64,000 nt of DNA from Plazaster borealis (Eukaryota > Echinodermata > Asteroidea > Forcipulatida > Labidiasteridae), in contig CM037475.1 of the NCBI GenBank assembly GCA_021014325.1, positions 2,201,001 to 2,265,000 of the forward strand, in the 5' to 3' direction. The translations under genes were made by a program, and so were the position numbers. Of this stretch, positions 1 to 8,145 are shown piece by piece. How positions within the stretch are numbered: the stretch's first letter is position 1; each line of letters opens with the position of its first letter. Under the pieces are notes generated by a model. The model saw only the letters and a program-made list of their open reading frames with translations. It made no database searches and was not told where the DNA came from.

Positions 1-175
1 AAGACTCGTCTTGTTGAGTTCTAAGCAAAATAATCAATCTTACAAAATGCACAGCAAATTAGTATGACAAAAGATATTCGTGAGTAGTATAGTAGGGTCT
101 TAATCCGACATTTCAATAGAGTAAAACAATAGTAGGGTTTAACACAAAGGAAATAAATCAGGGGAATTAATTCGA
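1..175. other. AT-rich non-coding flank
   Basis: No coding, RNA or repeat structure can be supported here. The same is true of 540-790, which is very AT-rich. Confidence 0.5.
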
Positions 176-536
176 GAACAAAGGGACAATGGCGAGCTAA
201 AAATCTTGATCCGACAATTCAATTGATGATCGGAGAAACAAAGGTCGAGCTAAAAATCTTGATCCGACAATTCAATGGATGACTGAGGAGATTAAAGGGA
301 CCAAGAAACTTGATCCGACAATTCAATGGATGATCGGAGAAACAAAGGTCGAGCTAAAAATCTTGATCCGACAATTCAATGGATGACTAAGGAGATTAAA
401 GGGACCAAGAAACTTGATCCGACAAATCAATGGATGATCGGAAGAACAGAGGGACAAGGGCGAGCTGAAAATCTTGATCCGACAATTCAATGGATGACCG
501 GGAGAACAAAGGGGACCTAGAAATCTTGATCCGACA
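176..536. repeat. Tandem repeat, about 53-bp unit in a two-type dimer
   Basis: The phrase CTTGATCCGACAATTCAATG recurs about every 52-56 bases, seven times with small changes. Two unit types alternate, one containing GGTCGAGCTAAAAAT and the other GGGACCAAGAAA, so the true period is a dimer of about 105 bp. Short ORFs on both strands here are by-products of the repeat. Confidence 0.85.
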
Positions 537-802
537 GACAGAATAAACAAGCAAAAATAAAATATAAAATAAACGGGTAAATATAAGGAGTCTATTTAAA
601 CGGAGCGCTAAAGTCGATGAATGTTCAAGGCCCAACTGAACGAATATAAATAAACAAATAAAAAAATATTAAATAAAAATAAATAAAAAAGTGAGAATAA
701 CAAACCAACATTATGATAATAGAAATTGTTTTATTTATTGTTATTTTTGATATGAATATGCGATAACAGACAACGATATAATCTCTTTTTGGAATGTGTG
801 GT

Positions 803-818
803 GGCTCTAAAAAGAGCC
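803..818 (-). other. Histone-mRNA-type 3' stem-loop
   Basis: On the minus strand the sequence reads GGCTCTTTTTAGAGCC, a 6-bp stem with a four-U loop. This fits the metazoan replication-dependent histone stem-loop. It is followed by ACCACA and, about 14 nt on, a purine-rich AAAAAGAGA resembling a histone downstream element. Inference: a remnant or mobilised histone 3' end. A second copy of the same 16-mer is at 40238. Confidence 0.5.
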
Positions 819-849
819 GGGTTGACGCCAACTGGTTGGTGGTATATCC

Positions 850-900
850 CTACTCATTTTTGGATGTCTTGGTCATAGCCTTGGTGGAACTCCCGGGATG
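850..900 (-). pseudogene. Possible histone H2B C-terminal remnant
   Basis: Minus-strand codons ending at the TAG at 850-852 read PGSSTKAMTKTSKNE, loosely like the H2B tail (…GTKAVTKYTSSK). The stop lies about 30 nt before the stem-loop at 803-818, the spacing normal for histone genes. No histone-like sequence precedes it, so at most this is a truncated fragment. It could be chance; the stem-loop is the stronger signal. Confidence 0.28.
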
Positions 901-938
901 TCTCGCTCCGAAAGTACGTCACTGACTTATTTAAGACT

Positions 939-1107
939 ATGCCTATCATGACCCAATTTGGGGAGAGCCATATGATGGAGTTCCACCAATACATCCAAAA
1001 ACTGGGAGTAGTAGGCCTACTCGTGCGGGAGTACGTTCATGTGATACCTGATCAGGCCGATACGTCGAAAATATCGGGCACCGGCCTTCAAAAGTTGCTT
1101 TGGATAA
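939..1107 (+). other. Unassigned open segment interrupted by the LTR element
   Basis: A 56-codon open stretch runs into the LTR insertion at 1107. I do not recognise the protein. It may be part of the Polinton whose remains lie on the other side of the insertion, but no motif proves this. Confidence 0.2.
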
Positions 1108-1279
1108 TGTTGTATTGTGTTAAGTTTATGATGAACTACACGTTGTTGAGTTGTCATGAACTACGAGTTACTGAGAATAAAGGGTTCGAAGATGGCCGCC
1201 CCCATTGACCAGTTTACATCGGTGAGTTCGTTCCATGTTTGATATTACTAGTTTAACTATAAGGACCCAAAACATAACA
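1108..1279 (+). repeat. 5' LTR
   Basis: 172 bp, bounded by TG...CA and nearly identical to 4057-4228. It includes an AATAAAGGG stretch that could serve polyadenylation. GATAA immediately precedes it. Confidence 0.95.
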
Positions 1280-1295
1280 TGGTGGCAGCGCTGGG
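1280..1295 (+). other. Primer-binding site for tRNA-Leu
   Basis: TGGTGGCAGCGCTGGG begins directly after the 5' LTR. Its first 11 bases are the exact complement of a charged tRNA ending CGCTGCCA-CCA, and 15 of 16 bases match the tRNA-Leu gene at 62835-62916. Confidence 0.85.
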
Positions 1296-1443
1296 TCTAG
1301 TAAATATCAGAGGACATTATCATTGAGAATTTGTCATGATTTGAGTAATAATCACACCATAAAAGACAGTTTGAAAGTCACGTAAATAGTTCGTCGATAA
1401 TTTGTTTTTCACTGTGTGAATCGCTTCGTGAGTACACTGCACG

Positions 1444-3945
1444 ATGGCGCATTCTTCCGTGGGGGCGCCCTCCATATTGATCGGTCGGTTGGATCAATAC
1501 GACCAAGTGGAGGATATAAACAATTATCTTGAGAGACTTGAACTGTACTTCATAGCCAATGATATACCTGCTGTTAAGAAAACTGCAGTACTCCTGAGTG
1601 TGGTACTCCTGGAATGTGGACCTACAGTTTACAAGACTGTGAAAAGCTTGTCGGAACCAAGCCCGGTATCAGAACAATCATACAAAGAACTGTGTGATAT
1701 GCTCATCTCACATTATGGCCCTAAGCAGTTGGTCATAGCAGAACGGTTCCGCTTCTACAAACGTAACCAGAAGGATGGAGAGACAGTTGCCCAGTATGCA
1801 GTGGAACTACAGACTTTGGCAGGCCTGTGTAAATTTGGTGCATTCCTTGATGAAGCACTTCGAGATCGGCTGGTTTGTGGCATTTCCAGTCAATACATCC
1901 AAAAGCATCTGCTCACAAAAGACGGATTGACCTTCCAGAAAGTTGTTGAAGTTGCCAAAACCCTGGAAACGGCAACAAAAGATTTGAGAGAAATCAAATC
2001 AAGTGGAGATGGAGCTGCAGTGCAGACTGTTTTCCACAAAACAAATAAGTCAAAAGGTCGTGGAAAGCCTACTGGAGGAAACCGGTACAAATCAACAAAG
2101 CCAGCTGCTGATGAGAAACTTTGTACATATTGCGGCTATGACATGTCGCATAAGTCATGCCCAGCCAAGGGGCAAACCTGCAACAACTGCAAGAAGGTGG
2201 GACACTTTTTAAAGGTGTGCAGATCCCCACGTAAACAAATGAGGGCAGTTCTCCAATCAGACGATGATGATGAAAGTTACGACAAAGATGACAGTGATTT
2301 CTTCGTGGGTGCCATAAACCACGAAACACTGCAAATTGATGATGTGTGGAAACACAATCTCTATCTTCATGGTAAGAGCGTGTCCTTCCTGTTGGACACT
2401 GGATCGGAGGTGAACATTTTGCCGAACAAGATCTACCAATCCCTCAACATCGTAGACAAGAAATTGGCCCGATCAACCACACGCCTGTCTGGGTTTTTTG
2501 GTGGTAAAGCTACACCACTAGGACAAACCAGACTGATATGCCAGGTGAAGGACAAAACGCAGACATTGATGTTTTTGATCCTCGAACAAGGCTCCCCTGT
2601 CCTTGGAAAGAAAGCTTGTGAGGCACTTGGTCTGCTACAACGTGTCTACTCACTCATAAGCGACGACAGTGTCTTTAAGGGCCCTGGATGTATGCAGGGG
2701 CACCCGGCAAAGATAATTATCTCCAAGGATGCGACGCCTTACTGTGTCAATGCTCCTCGACGTATCCCCATTCCTCTCCTTCCCAAACTCAAGGAAGAGC
2801 TCGGAAAACTTGAGACAGAGGGAATTGTACAGGGTGTCACAGAACCGACAGACTGGTGCTCACCCATTGTAATCGCACCAAAGAAAAACGGTAGCATAAG
2901 ACTGTGTGTAGACCTACGACAGCTAAACAAATCTGTTGTACGAGAGCGATTCATACCTACTGTTGAAGAAGTTCTGGGTAGAATTTCTGGAGCACAAATC
3001 TTCTCACTACTGGACGCCAAACACGGGTTCTGGCAAGTTCCCCTGGCAGAAGAGAGTCAATGTTTGACGACATTCATCACGCCATATGGTCGTTTCTGCT
3101 TCAAGCGTTTGCCATTTGGCATAACTTCCGCTCCGGAGATATACCAGAGGATTATGTGTGATCTTCTCTCAGGACTACCAGGTGTCGTCGTCTACATGGA
3201 CGATGTACTGATAACCGGCAAGACCAAAGAGGAACATGATGAAAGACTCCAGCAAGTTCTACAAATTGTCCAGAAAGCCGGTCTGAAACTGAACAAAGAT
3301 AAATGCAAGATTGCTCAGACACGGGTTGATTTTCTTGGAATGAAGCTTGACAAAGATGGCGTACACCCTGACCCTGCTAAAGTAGCAGCAATTATCCAGA
3401 TGACCCCACCGACTAATAGAGAGGAGGTGAAACGCCTGATGGGAATGGTGAACTGGCTAACACGTTTCGTTCCCAATGCATCTACAGTTGCAGCACCAAT
3501 CAACGACCTACTCAAAAGTAATGTTGACTGGATTTGGGGTTCATCGCAACAGTCATCGTTTCGTAGTCTCAAGAGACTGTTGACATCAGCACCTACACTG
3601 GCGCTCTATGATACATCACGTGAAACGATGGTGAGCTCAGATGCAAGCAGTTATGGGATTGGAGGCTGTATCATTCAACGCCACAATGAACAGTGGAAAC
3701 CTGTTGCATACTGCTCTAGAAGTCTCACTTCAGCCGAAAAGCGGTACGCCCAAATAGAGAAGGAACTACTCGCATCAGTGTGGTCATGTGAAAGGTTTTA
3801 TGTATACCTCAGAGGCCTTCACTTCACAGTGGAAACAGACCACAAGCCGCTCATTCCTCTCATAAACAACAAGGATCTCTGTGACGTTCCCCTACGGTGC
3901 CAGCGTCTTCTCATGCGATTGATGAAGTACAAATGCAGATTGTAA
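1444..3945 (+). CDS. Gag-Pol polyprotein without integrase (Ty3/gypsy type)
   Basis: A single 833-codon ORF from the ATG at 1444. In order: a Gag-like region (about residues 1-215); a cysteine/histidine-rich nucleocapsid zone with a [14 protein letters not shown] zinc knuckle (about 240-255); an aspartic protease with LLDTGSEVN (about 315); reverse transcriptase with YMDDVLI (about 585); and RNase H beginning [10 protein letters not shown] (about 730), with the TDHKPL segment near 800. It ends shortly after RNase H. The zinc-finger and DDE parts of integrase are missing, and the remaining 100 bp to the polypurine tract cannot hold them. No internal stop occurs in the 2.5 kb, so the ORF is young. 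The capsid, protease and RT functions are inferred from motifs only. Confidence 0.92.
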   Translation: MAHSSVGAPSILIGRLDQYDQVEDINNYLERLELYFIANDIPAVKKTAVLLSVVLLECGPTVYKTVKSLSEPSPVSEQSYKELCDMLISHYGPKQLVIAERFRFYKRNQKDGETVAQYAVELQTLAGLCKFGAFLDEALRDRLVCGISSQYIQKHLLTKDGLTFQKVVEVAKTLETATKDLREIKSSGDGAAVQTVFHKTNKSKGRGKPTGGNRYKSTKPAADEKLCTYCGYDMSHKSCPAKGQTCNNCKKVGHFLKVCRSPRKQMRAVLQSDDDDESYDKDDSDFFVGAINHETLQIDDVWKHNLYLHGKSVSFLLDTGSEVNILPNKIYQSLNIVDKKLARSTTRLSGFFGGKATPLGQTRLICQVKDKTQTLMFLILEQGSPVLGKKACEALGLLQRVYSLISDDSVFKGPGCMQGHPAKIIISKDATPYCVNAPRRIPIPLLPKLKEELGKLETEGIVQGVTEPTDWCSPIVIAPKKNGSIRLCVDLRQLNKSVVRERFIPTVEEVLGRISGAQIFSLLDAKHGFWQVPLAEESQCLTTFITPYGRFCFKRLPFGITSAPEIYQRIMCDLLSGLPGVVVYMDDVLITGKTKEEHDERLQQVLQIVQKAGLKLNKDKCKIAQTRVDFLGMKLDKDGVHPDPAKVAAIIQMTPPTNREEVKRLMGMVNWLTRFVPNASTVAAPINDLLKSNVDWIWGSSQQSSFRSLKRLLTSAPTLALYDTSRETMVSSDASSYGIGGCIIQRHNEQWKPVAYCSRSLTSAEKRYAQIEKELLASVWSCERFYVYLRGLHFTVETDHKPLIPLINNKDLCDVPLRCQRLLMRLMKYKCRL

Positions 3946-4044
3946 AACAGATTGACATGATTCTGCGGAAGCTTATCAATATTCTCAAGATCAGTTGAGT
4001 TTGTTTAACTTTTTTATTATGCTAAAAAGTTTGTTCTCTTTTAG

Positions 4045-4056
4045 AAAAGGGGGAGA
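4045..4056 (+). other. Polypurine tract
   Basis: AAAAGGGGGAGA directly precedes the 3' LTR, as expected for the primer of plus-strand DNA synthesis. Its presence shows that the deletion removed integrase but kept the 3' replication signals. Confidence 0.9.
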
Positions 4057-4228
4057 TGTTGTATTGTGTTAAGTGTATGATGAACTACACGTTGTTGAGT
4101 TGTCATGAACTACGAGTTACTGAGAATAAAGGGTTCGAAGATGGCCGCCCCCATTGACCAGTTTACATCGGTGAGTTCGTTCCATGTTTGATATTACTAG
4201 TTTAACTATAAGGACCCAAAACATAACA
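4057..4228 (+). repeat. 3' LTR
   Basis: 172 bp, TG...CA, identical to the 5' LTR except for one substitution; followed by the GATAA duplication. Confidence 0.95.
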
Positions 4229-4319
4229 GATAACACTCCCGCTGATGACTGAGGAGAAAACTCATGTACATTGTAGTCCCCTCAGAGATTAGATTCTGCC
4301 TTGACCGCTGATTTACCTC

Positions 4320-5672
4320 CAAACCGTGGATTTTACATCTTACCCCTGGACCAACAAATATTGTGCTTATCCCGTCGGTCATCCTGAAATCATAACTGAT
4401 AACTTTCAAAATATTTCAGATGATACTTTGGGCTGGTAAAGTGTAGCGTATTACCCCTAAGACACTCAATCACCCGCTGCTTCCCTACAGAGCAGTTGGC
4501 AAGCTTATGTTTCCATTGAGCAGAACGTGTGTTGAAACCAAAGATTGTAGAGCGCCGAAGGCGCAAGATGCGGAACTGAAGCTTTATCTATTGTTAAACG
4601 CTCTATAATCTTTGGTTGAAACGCTTCAGCAAACTCCCTGCCAGCACAGCGATGATGAGAGGGAATTACGTGGTACTTTTGTATCAGTTGAATTGGATAA
4701 AGCTGTTCCGGAATTAGGGTATAGGGTTCAAAAGATCCATTGTGTTTGGCATTTTCCAGAACGAGAGCAGTATAATCCACTAACCAAAAATGGTGGTTTG
4801 TCTACTAAATACATCAAAACGTTCTTGAATTTAAAACAGGAGAGTTCGGAGGTACCCTCATGGTGTAAAAATGAGGATGACATACTCTCATACATTAGGG
4901 AGTATGAGAGCAAGGAGGGCATTCAGTTAGAGAGAACAAAACTTGAGAAAAACCCCGGCCTATGGGCACTTGCTAAACTCATGTTGAACAGTTTCTGGGG
5001 AAAGTTTGGACAACGTGAGAACATGCCTCAAACCGAAAATGTGTCAGAGCCTGCGGAGTTGTACAAACTTGTACATGCCCATGATAAGACGGTCAATCAT
5101 GTCCAATTTTTTAAGGATGTATTAGCATAAGTTCAATATCAGAGCGAGGAGGAATTTATCTCACCGAATTGTCGTACTAATGTAATGCTGCTCTCACGAC
5201 GGCCCATGCACGGCTGAAGCTCTACTCTGTCTTGGACCGGTTTCTTTATTATGACACGGATAGCATTAACGGCTATGGCCCCATGAATATAACCCCCTCT
5301 TGGTGAGTATCTTGGTGAACTTACAAACGAAATAAGTCCAAATGATGGTAATCATATTGAGTGTTTTGTTTCTGGTGGTCCTTAAAATTATGCCTACCGT
5401 TTAGAGTCAAGACAAAACGTGTTGTAAAGTAATGGGTTTTACTTTGAATTTTAGAAACAGTCAGCAAAATTAACTTTGATTCGGTGGTACACATGGTAAA
5501 AAACACCAATGCATCGAGCATAAAAGTGACGAATCCCTATCAGATCACGAGGAATGCAAAACAGAAACAAATAGTGACAAAAACTCAAACGAAAGATTAC
5601 CGTGTTTGTTACAATAAACGAGTTATTTTACCCAATTACGACACAGTACCGTATGGTTATCACTTTGTATAA
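4320..5672 (+). pseudogene. Protein-primed DNA polymerase B fragment (Polinton), broken
   Basis: The C-terminal half of a PolB. Motif A-like DFTS.YP is read at about 4329, one residue short of the usual DFTSLYP. A NSFWGKFGQR segment is near 4985. Motif C, YYDTDS, lies at 5247-5264, and the usual VPYGY C-terminus is near 5650. Coding continues through at least four frame changes and stops: near 4420-4470, at the 80-bp insertion 4537-4616, after 5130, and around 5385-5470. The N-terminal half is missing, probably lost or displaced by the LTR insertion. Replicates Polinton DNA in intact relatives; not functional here. Confidence 0.85.
4537..4616. mobile_element. 80-bp foldback MITE inside polB
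   Basis: The ends ACCAAAGATTGTAGAGCG (4537-4554) and CGCTCTATAATCTTTGGT (4599-4616) are inverted repeats matching at 17 of 18 positions. TGAA flanks both sides (4533-4536, 4617-4620). Without the 80 bp and one TGAA, the polymerase reading frame is continuous across this point, which supports a true insertion. Confidence 0.85.
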
Positions 5673-5694
5673 GGGTGGTGTAAAGGGTGATACC

Positions 5695-5900
5695 ATGGCG
5701 AATACACGTACTTCAAACGGTGTAGACTTTTCTTCACCACTAAGTTGTATTATGTAGGCCTAGTTATCATAATAAGTATTTTAATTGTGTTATCGTCTGT
5801 ATTTGGGATAGAGTTATCGACTGTTTTGGAGAGTGAATTGACAACCAGTATATTTTATGCCATAACTGATGTACACAATTTGACTTTAAATTCTATGTAA
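5695..5900 (+). pseudogene. Small single-span membrane protein (Polinton), frameshifted
   Basis: An ATG-led stretch at 5695 runs about 20 codons, then coding appears to move to another frame. That frame contains the hydrophobic span GLVIIISILIVLSSVFG and ends at the TAA at 5898. The place between polymerase and ATPase suits a small Polinton ORF. I do not know its function. Confidence 0.4.
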
Positions 5901-5920
5901 CACACGTATCTACTTACCAT

Positions 5921-6560
5921 ATGGCTATAAAGTTGCAACATTCATCTACATTTTGTATTTCTGGACCAACTAGCTCTGGTAAAACGTTTATGGTCAGTAG
6001 ATTATTAAGAGAACATCATGATGTGTTTTCGGAACCTGTTGAGAGAATTGTGTGGTGCTACGGTATACATCAGCCAGCTTACGAGGAATTGTCTCGCCAT
6101 TTACCTCATGTTAAATTTCTTAAAGGCGTGCAGGATATTTGGACAGACCTCATCGACCCAAAATTCAGAAATCTAGTAATTTTAGATGATTTGATGTGAA
6201 TGTGGTAGCGATCCACAGGTGACTAAATTATTTACCCAAGGATCACATCACCTTAACCTGTCGGTGATATACATTGTACAAAACTTATTTTTATCAATCT
6301 AAAGAAAGCAGAACAATTAGTCTAAGCATTGAGGCTTCCTCCATGGTCTAAGCTGTCACTATATTGCGCTGTTTAAAAACCCTAGAGATCGTTCTCAGGT
6401 TGTACACTTGGCAAAACAGATGTACCCCGGACAGACTAAATTTATGGTGGAAGCTTACGCCGATGCAACCAGTCAACCTATACTCCTATCTTTTTATCGA
6501 TCTTAAACCCAACTGTCCCGAAGAATCTCCCGGGTGAACCGACGTACACCTATGTACCCA
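5921..6560 (+). pseudogene. Polinton packaging ATPase (FtsK/HerA-like), broken
   Basis: Begins near the ATG at 5921. Walker A GPTSSGKT lies at about 5963-5986 and Walker B LVILDDL at about 6174-6194, where a TGA breaks the frame. Similarity resumes: VTKLFTQGSHH near 6220, then a region with FKNPRDRSQVV near 6380 and MVEAYADATSQP near 6445. At least three frame breaks. Intact homologues pump DNA into capsids of adenovirus-like elements; this copy cannot. Confidence 0.85.
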
Positions 6561-6594
6561 AATAAAGGGAATAGATAACGCTACTTGATTTCAT

Positions 6595-6950
6595 TTACAA
6601 TCATGACGTTGAGGCTGAAGGACAATGCTTTAATTTGCACTCCACTCTCTGAGTAAATCTTCTCCTAAGCAAAGAAAGGCCATTTTGAAGAACGCAAGTA
6701 AACACCTTATTACTTGTTTGTGTGAGCGTGCTCTGAATATCTTAAAAGGTTCAGTACCTTTAAGAAATGCTCAAAAGATAAGCTTATGCGACACAAGAAA
6801 CACATCGGGACCATTTCTAACAAGAAAATACCTTACTGAAAGCGTAAAAAGGTCTTAGTTCAAAAAGGTGGCTTCATCGGGTCATTGTTAGCCCCAATAC
6901 TAAGTAGGGCCTACGCTTGGTGGACTGTTGTTTTCTAAGTAATGCGATTT
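6595..6950 (+). pseudogene. Polinton downstream ORF 1 (unknown, basic protein), broken
   Basis: Readable coding such as KQRKAILKNASKHLITCLCE (about 6665-6730), then a lysine-rich part and a KKVASSGH/GGF-type end with frame changes. The style, a cysteine-containing helix followed by basic residues, recalls the Polinton ORF found after the ATPase. Family assignment is from memory of the gene order and is uncertain. Confidence 0.45.
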
Positions 6951-6954
6951 GCAA

Positions 6955-7556
6955 AGAAAACCATGATAAGTGCACCCACGGATCAGGTCACAAAAGGCCA
7001 TTCAAAATGTTCTCCTGTCGCATAACCCTGTGCATAGCAAACTCCGGCAGCTGGATTTTAACATGAAAAATGTTCTGCATGATGAGAACAGATTTACCGG
7101 ACGAAACAAAGGTCGCATTGTATCAGCAATCGTTACAAAATTATCTTCAGTTTGACCATGCTCGTAAAACTACACCATCATCATTGGCGATGATACCCTT
7201 GGATAAAGAAACAACCTTATACAGTGCAGAAAAGATTGGAAACGGAGGTGTAACCGATGAACAGCCTGAAACCATAGAGTTGATGACGCGTCACAAATTC
7301 TCAAAAGTGTACCAAAAATCATTTCATAGAAGGGCTAAATTATTACTAGATAAACTTAAAGATAATGATGTCATGACTTGGAATAAAAATGACGAGTTGT
7401 TTATGAGGGTAATATAGTAAAAGGATCCAATATTGTGGATTTAGTTAATGATACTTTAAGAAGTAAGAAAGGGTTCAGTATTTTGTACGTAGTTTGGCCA
7501 AATCGAATGCACCAGAAAGCATAATTGGAAATGAATCTCGAAGAATCTCGTACTGA
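6955..7556 (+). pseudogene. Polinton downstream ORF 2, frameshifted
   Basis: Two overlapping frames (6970-7155 and 7070-7417) form one interrupted protein: HPRIRSQ…, LPDETKVALYQQSLQNYL near 7085, then in a third frame from about 7410 GSNIVDLVNDTLRSKKGF and a final GNESR before TGA at 7554. The ending resembles a conserved Polinton protein of unknown role. Confidence 0.6.
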
Positions 7557-7557
7557 C

Positions 7558-7800
7558 CTAGCCCTGGTTGGACGCTATAGTCTGCAACGGAGAAGTCCAA
7601 CCTGGACATTTCTGGGTCAGTGTGACCCGGAAACTGTGTCAAGATGACCCAGAAAATGAGTCAAGCAGACGCAGGATCCAATCCTAAATCCCATTGTTAT
7701 ACCAGTGTCCGGGTAAGCTTGACCCTGGAATGGGTCAAGGCCCCCTGGACGGTTGTATGACGTCAGTAGTGCAACGAGACAGACGTCTTGCCAGGGCTAG
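7558..7800. mobile_element. Candidate short TIR element
   Basis: CTAGCCCTGG (7558-7567) is the exact inverse of CCAGGGCTAG (7791-7800). The interior has GGGTCA/TGACCC repeats and a GGGTCAAGGCCCCCTGG phrase also seen, diverged, at 11568-11760. No clear target duplication. Confidence 0.5.
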
Positions 7801-8004
7801 TATTGGGTAATGTAATGTTTGTTAGTGAACATTTCGCTCTTTGGGGGTTTTGTGATTATGATTATCATTATTTTGCGCAGTGGAAGTTGTAGGCCTAATT
7901 TGAGGCTTACTCCAACACTAATAATAGTTACAATACTGTATTCAACACGCACAATGAAAGACAATGAATAATTCAGTTATACTTATTGATGACATCGATT
8001 ACAG

Positions 8005-8145
8005 GTGAAGAAAGTATACTCCCGGAAACTCAACAAACATTTCGCGTTTAAGAAAATCTCCAAACTGCGAGCTCCTCGGGAGGTGGTGGATAATTTCTTA
8101 CCGAGGGAAGTAACGATCATGCAGCAGCTTGCTCACGAACGACTG
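8005..8145 (+). CDS. Kinase exon a (lysine and helix-C glutamate)
   Basis: Acceptor TTACAG, donor GTAAGT. 47 codons encode VKKVYS…, the ATP-binding lysine in FAFKKISK and the helix-C glutamate in LPREVTIM. The reading frame is phase 0 at the donor. Confidence 0.9.

Larger units (their letters stand above)
1103..4233 (+). mobile_element. Ty3/gypsy-type LTR retrotransposon lacking integrase
   Basis: A complete LTR-to-LTR element: 172-bp LTRs starting TGTTGT and ending ATAACA, tRNA-Leu-type primer-binding site, one gag-pol ORF, polypurine tract, and the 5-bp target duplication GATAA at 1103-1107 and 4229-4233. The LTRs differ at one base (T at 1126 versus G at the matching position near 4075), so the insertion is recent. 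The ORF stops after RNase H with only about 100 bp before the polypurine tract, so integrase is deleted and movement would need help in trans. It lies in Polinton remains. The closest family I can suggest is the SURL/mag-like gypsy group of echinoderms, as inference. Confidence 0.93.
4320..7556 (+). mobile_element. Polinton/Maverick remnant
   Basis: Four or five adjacent coding relics on the + strand fit a Polinton (protein-primed, virus-like giant DNA transposon): family B DNA polymerase, a small membrane protein, an FtsK/HerA-type packaging ATPase and two downstream ORFs. Every one has frameshifts or stops, so the element is dead. Terminal inverted repeats were not found, and the LTR element sits at its left side. 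It appears to lie in the 5' intron of the kinase gene that starts at 8005. Confidence 0.85.

Noticed and set aside
2069..3020. Minus-strand ORFs inside gag-pol
   Set aside because: Shadows of the long gag-pol frame.
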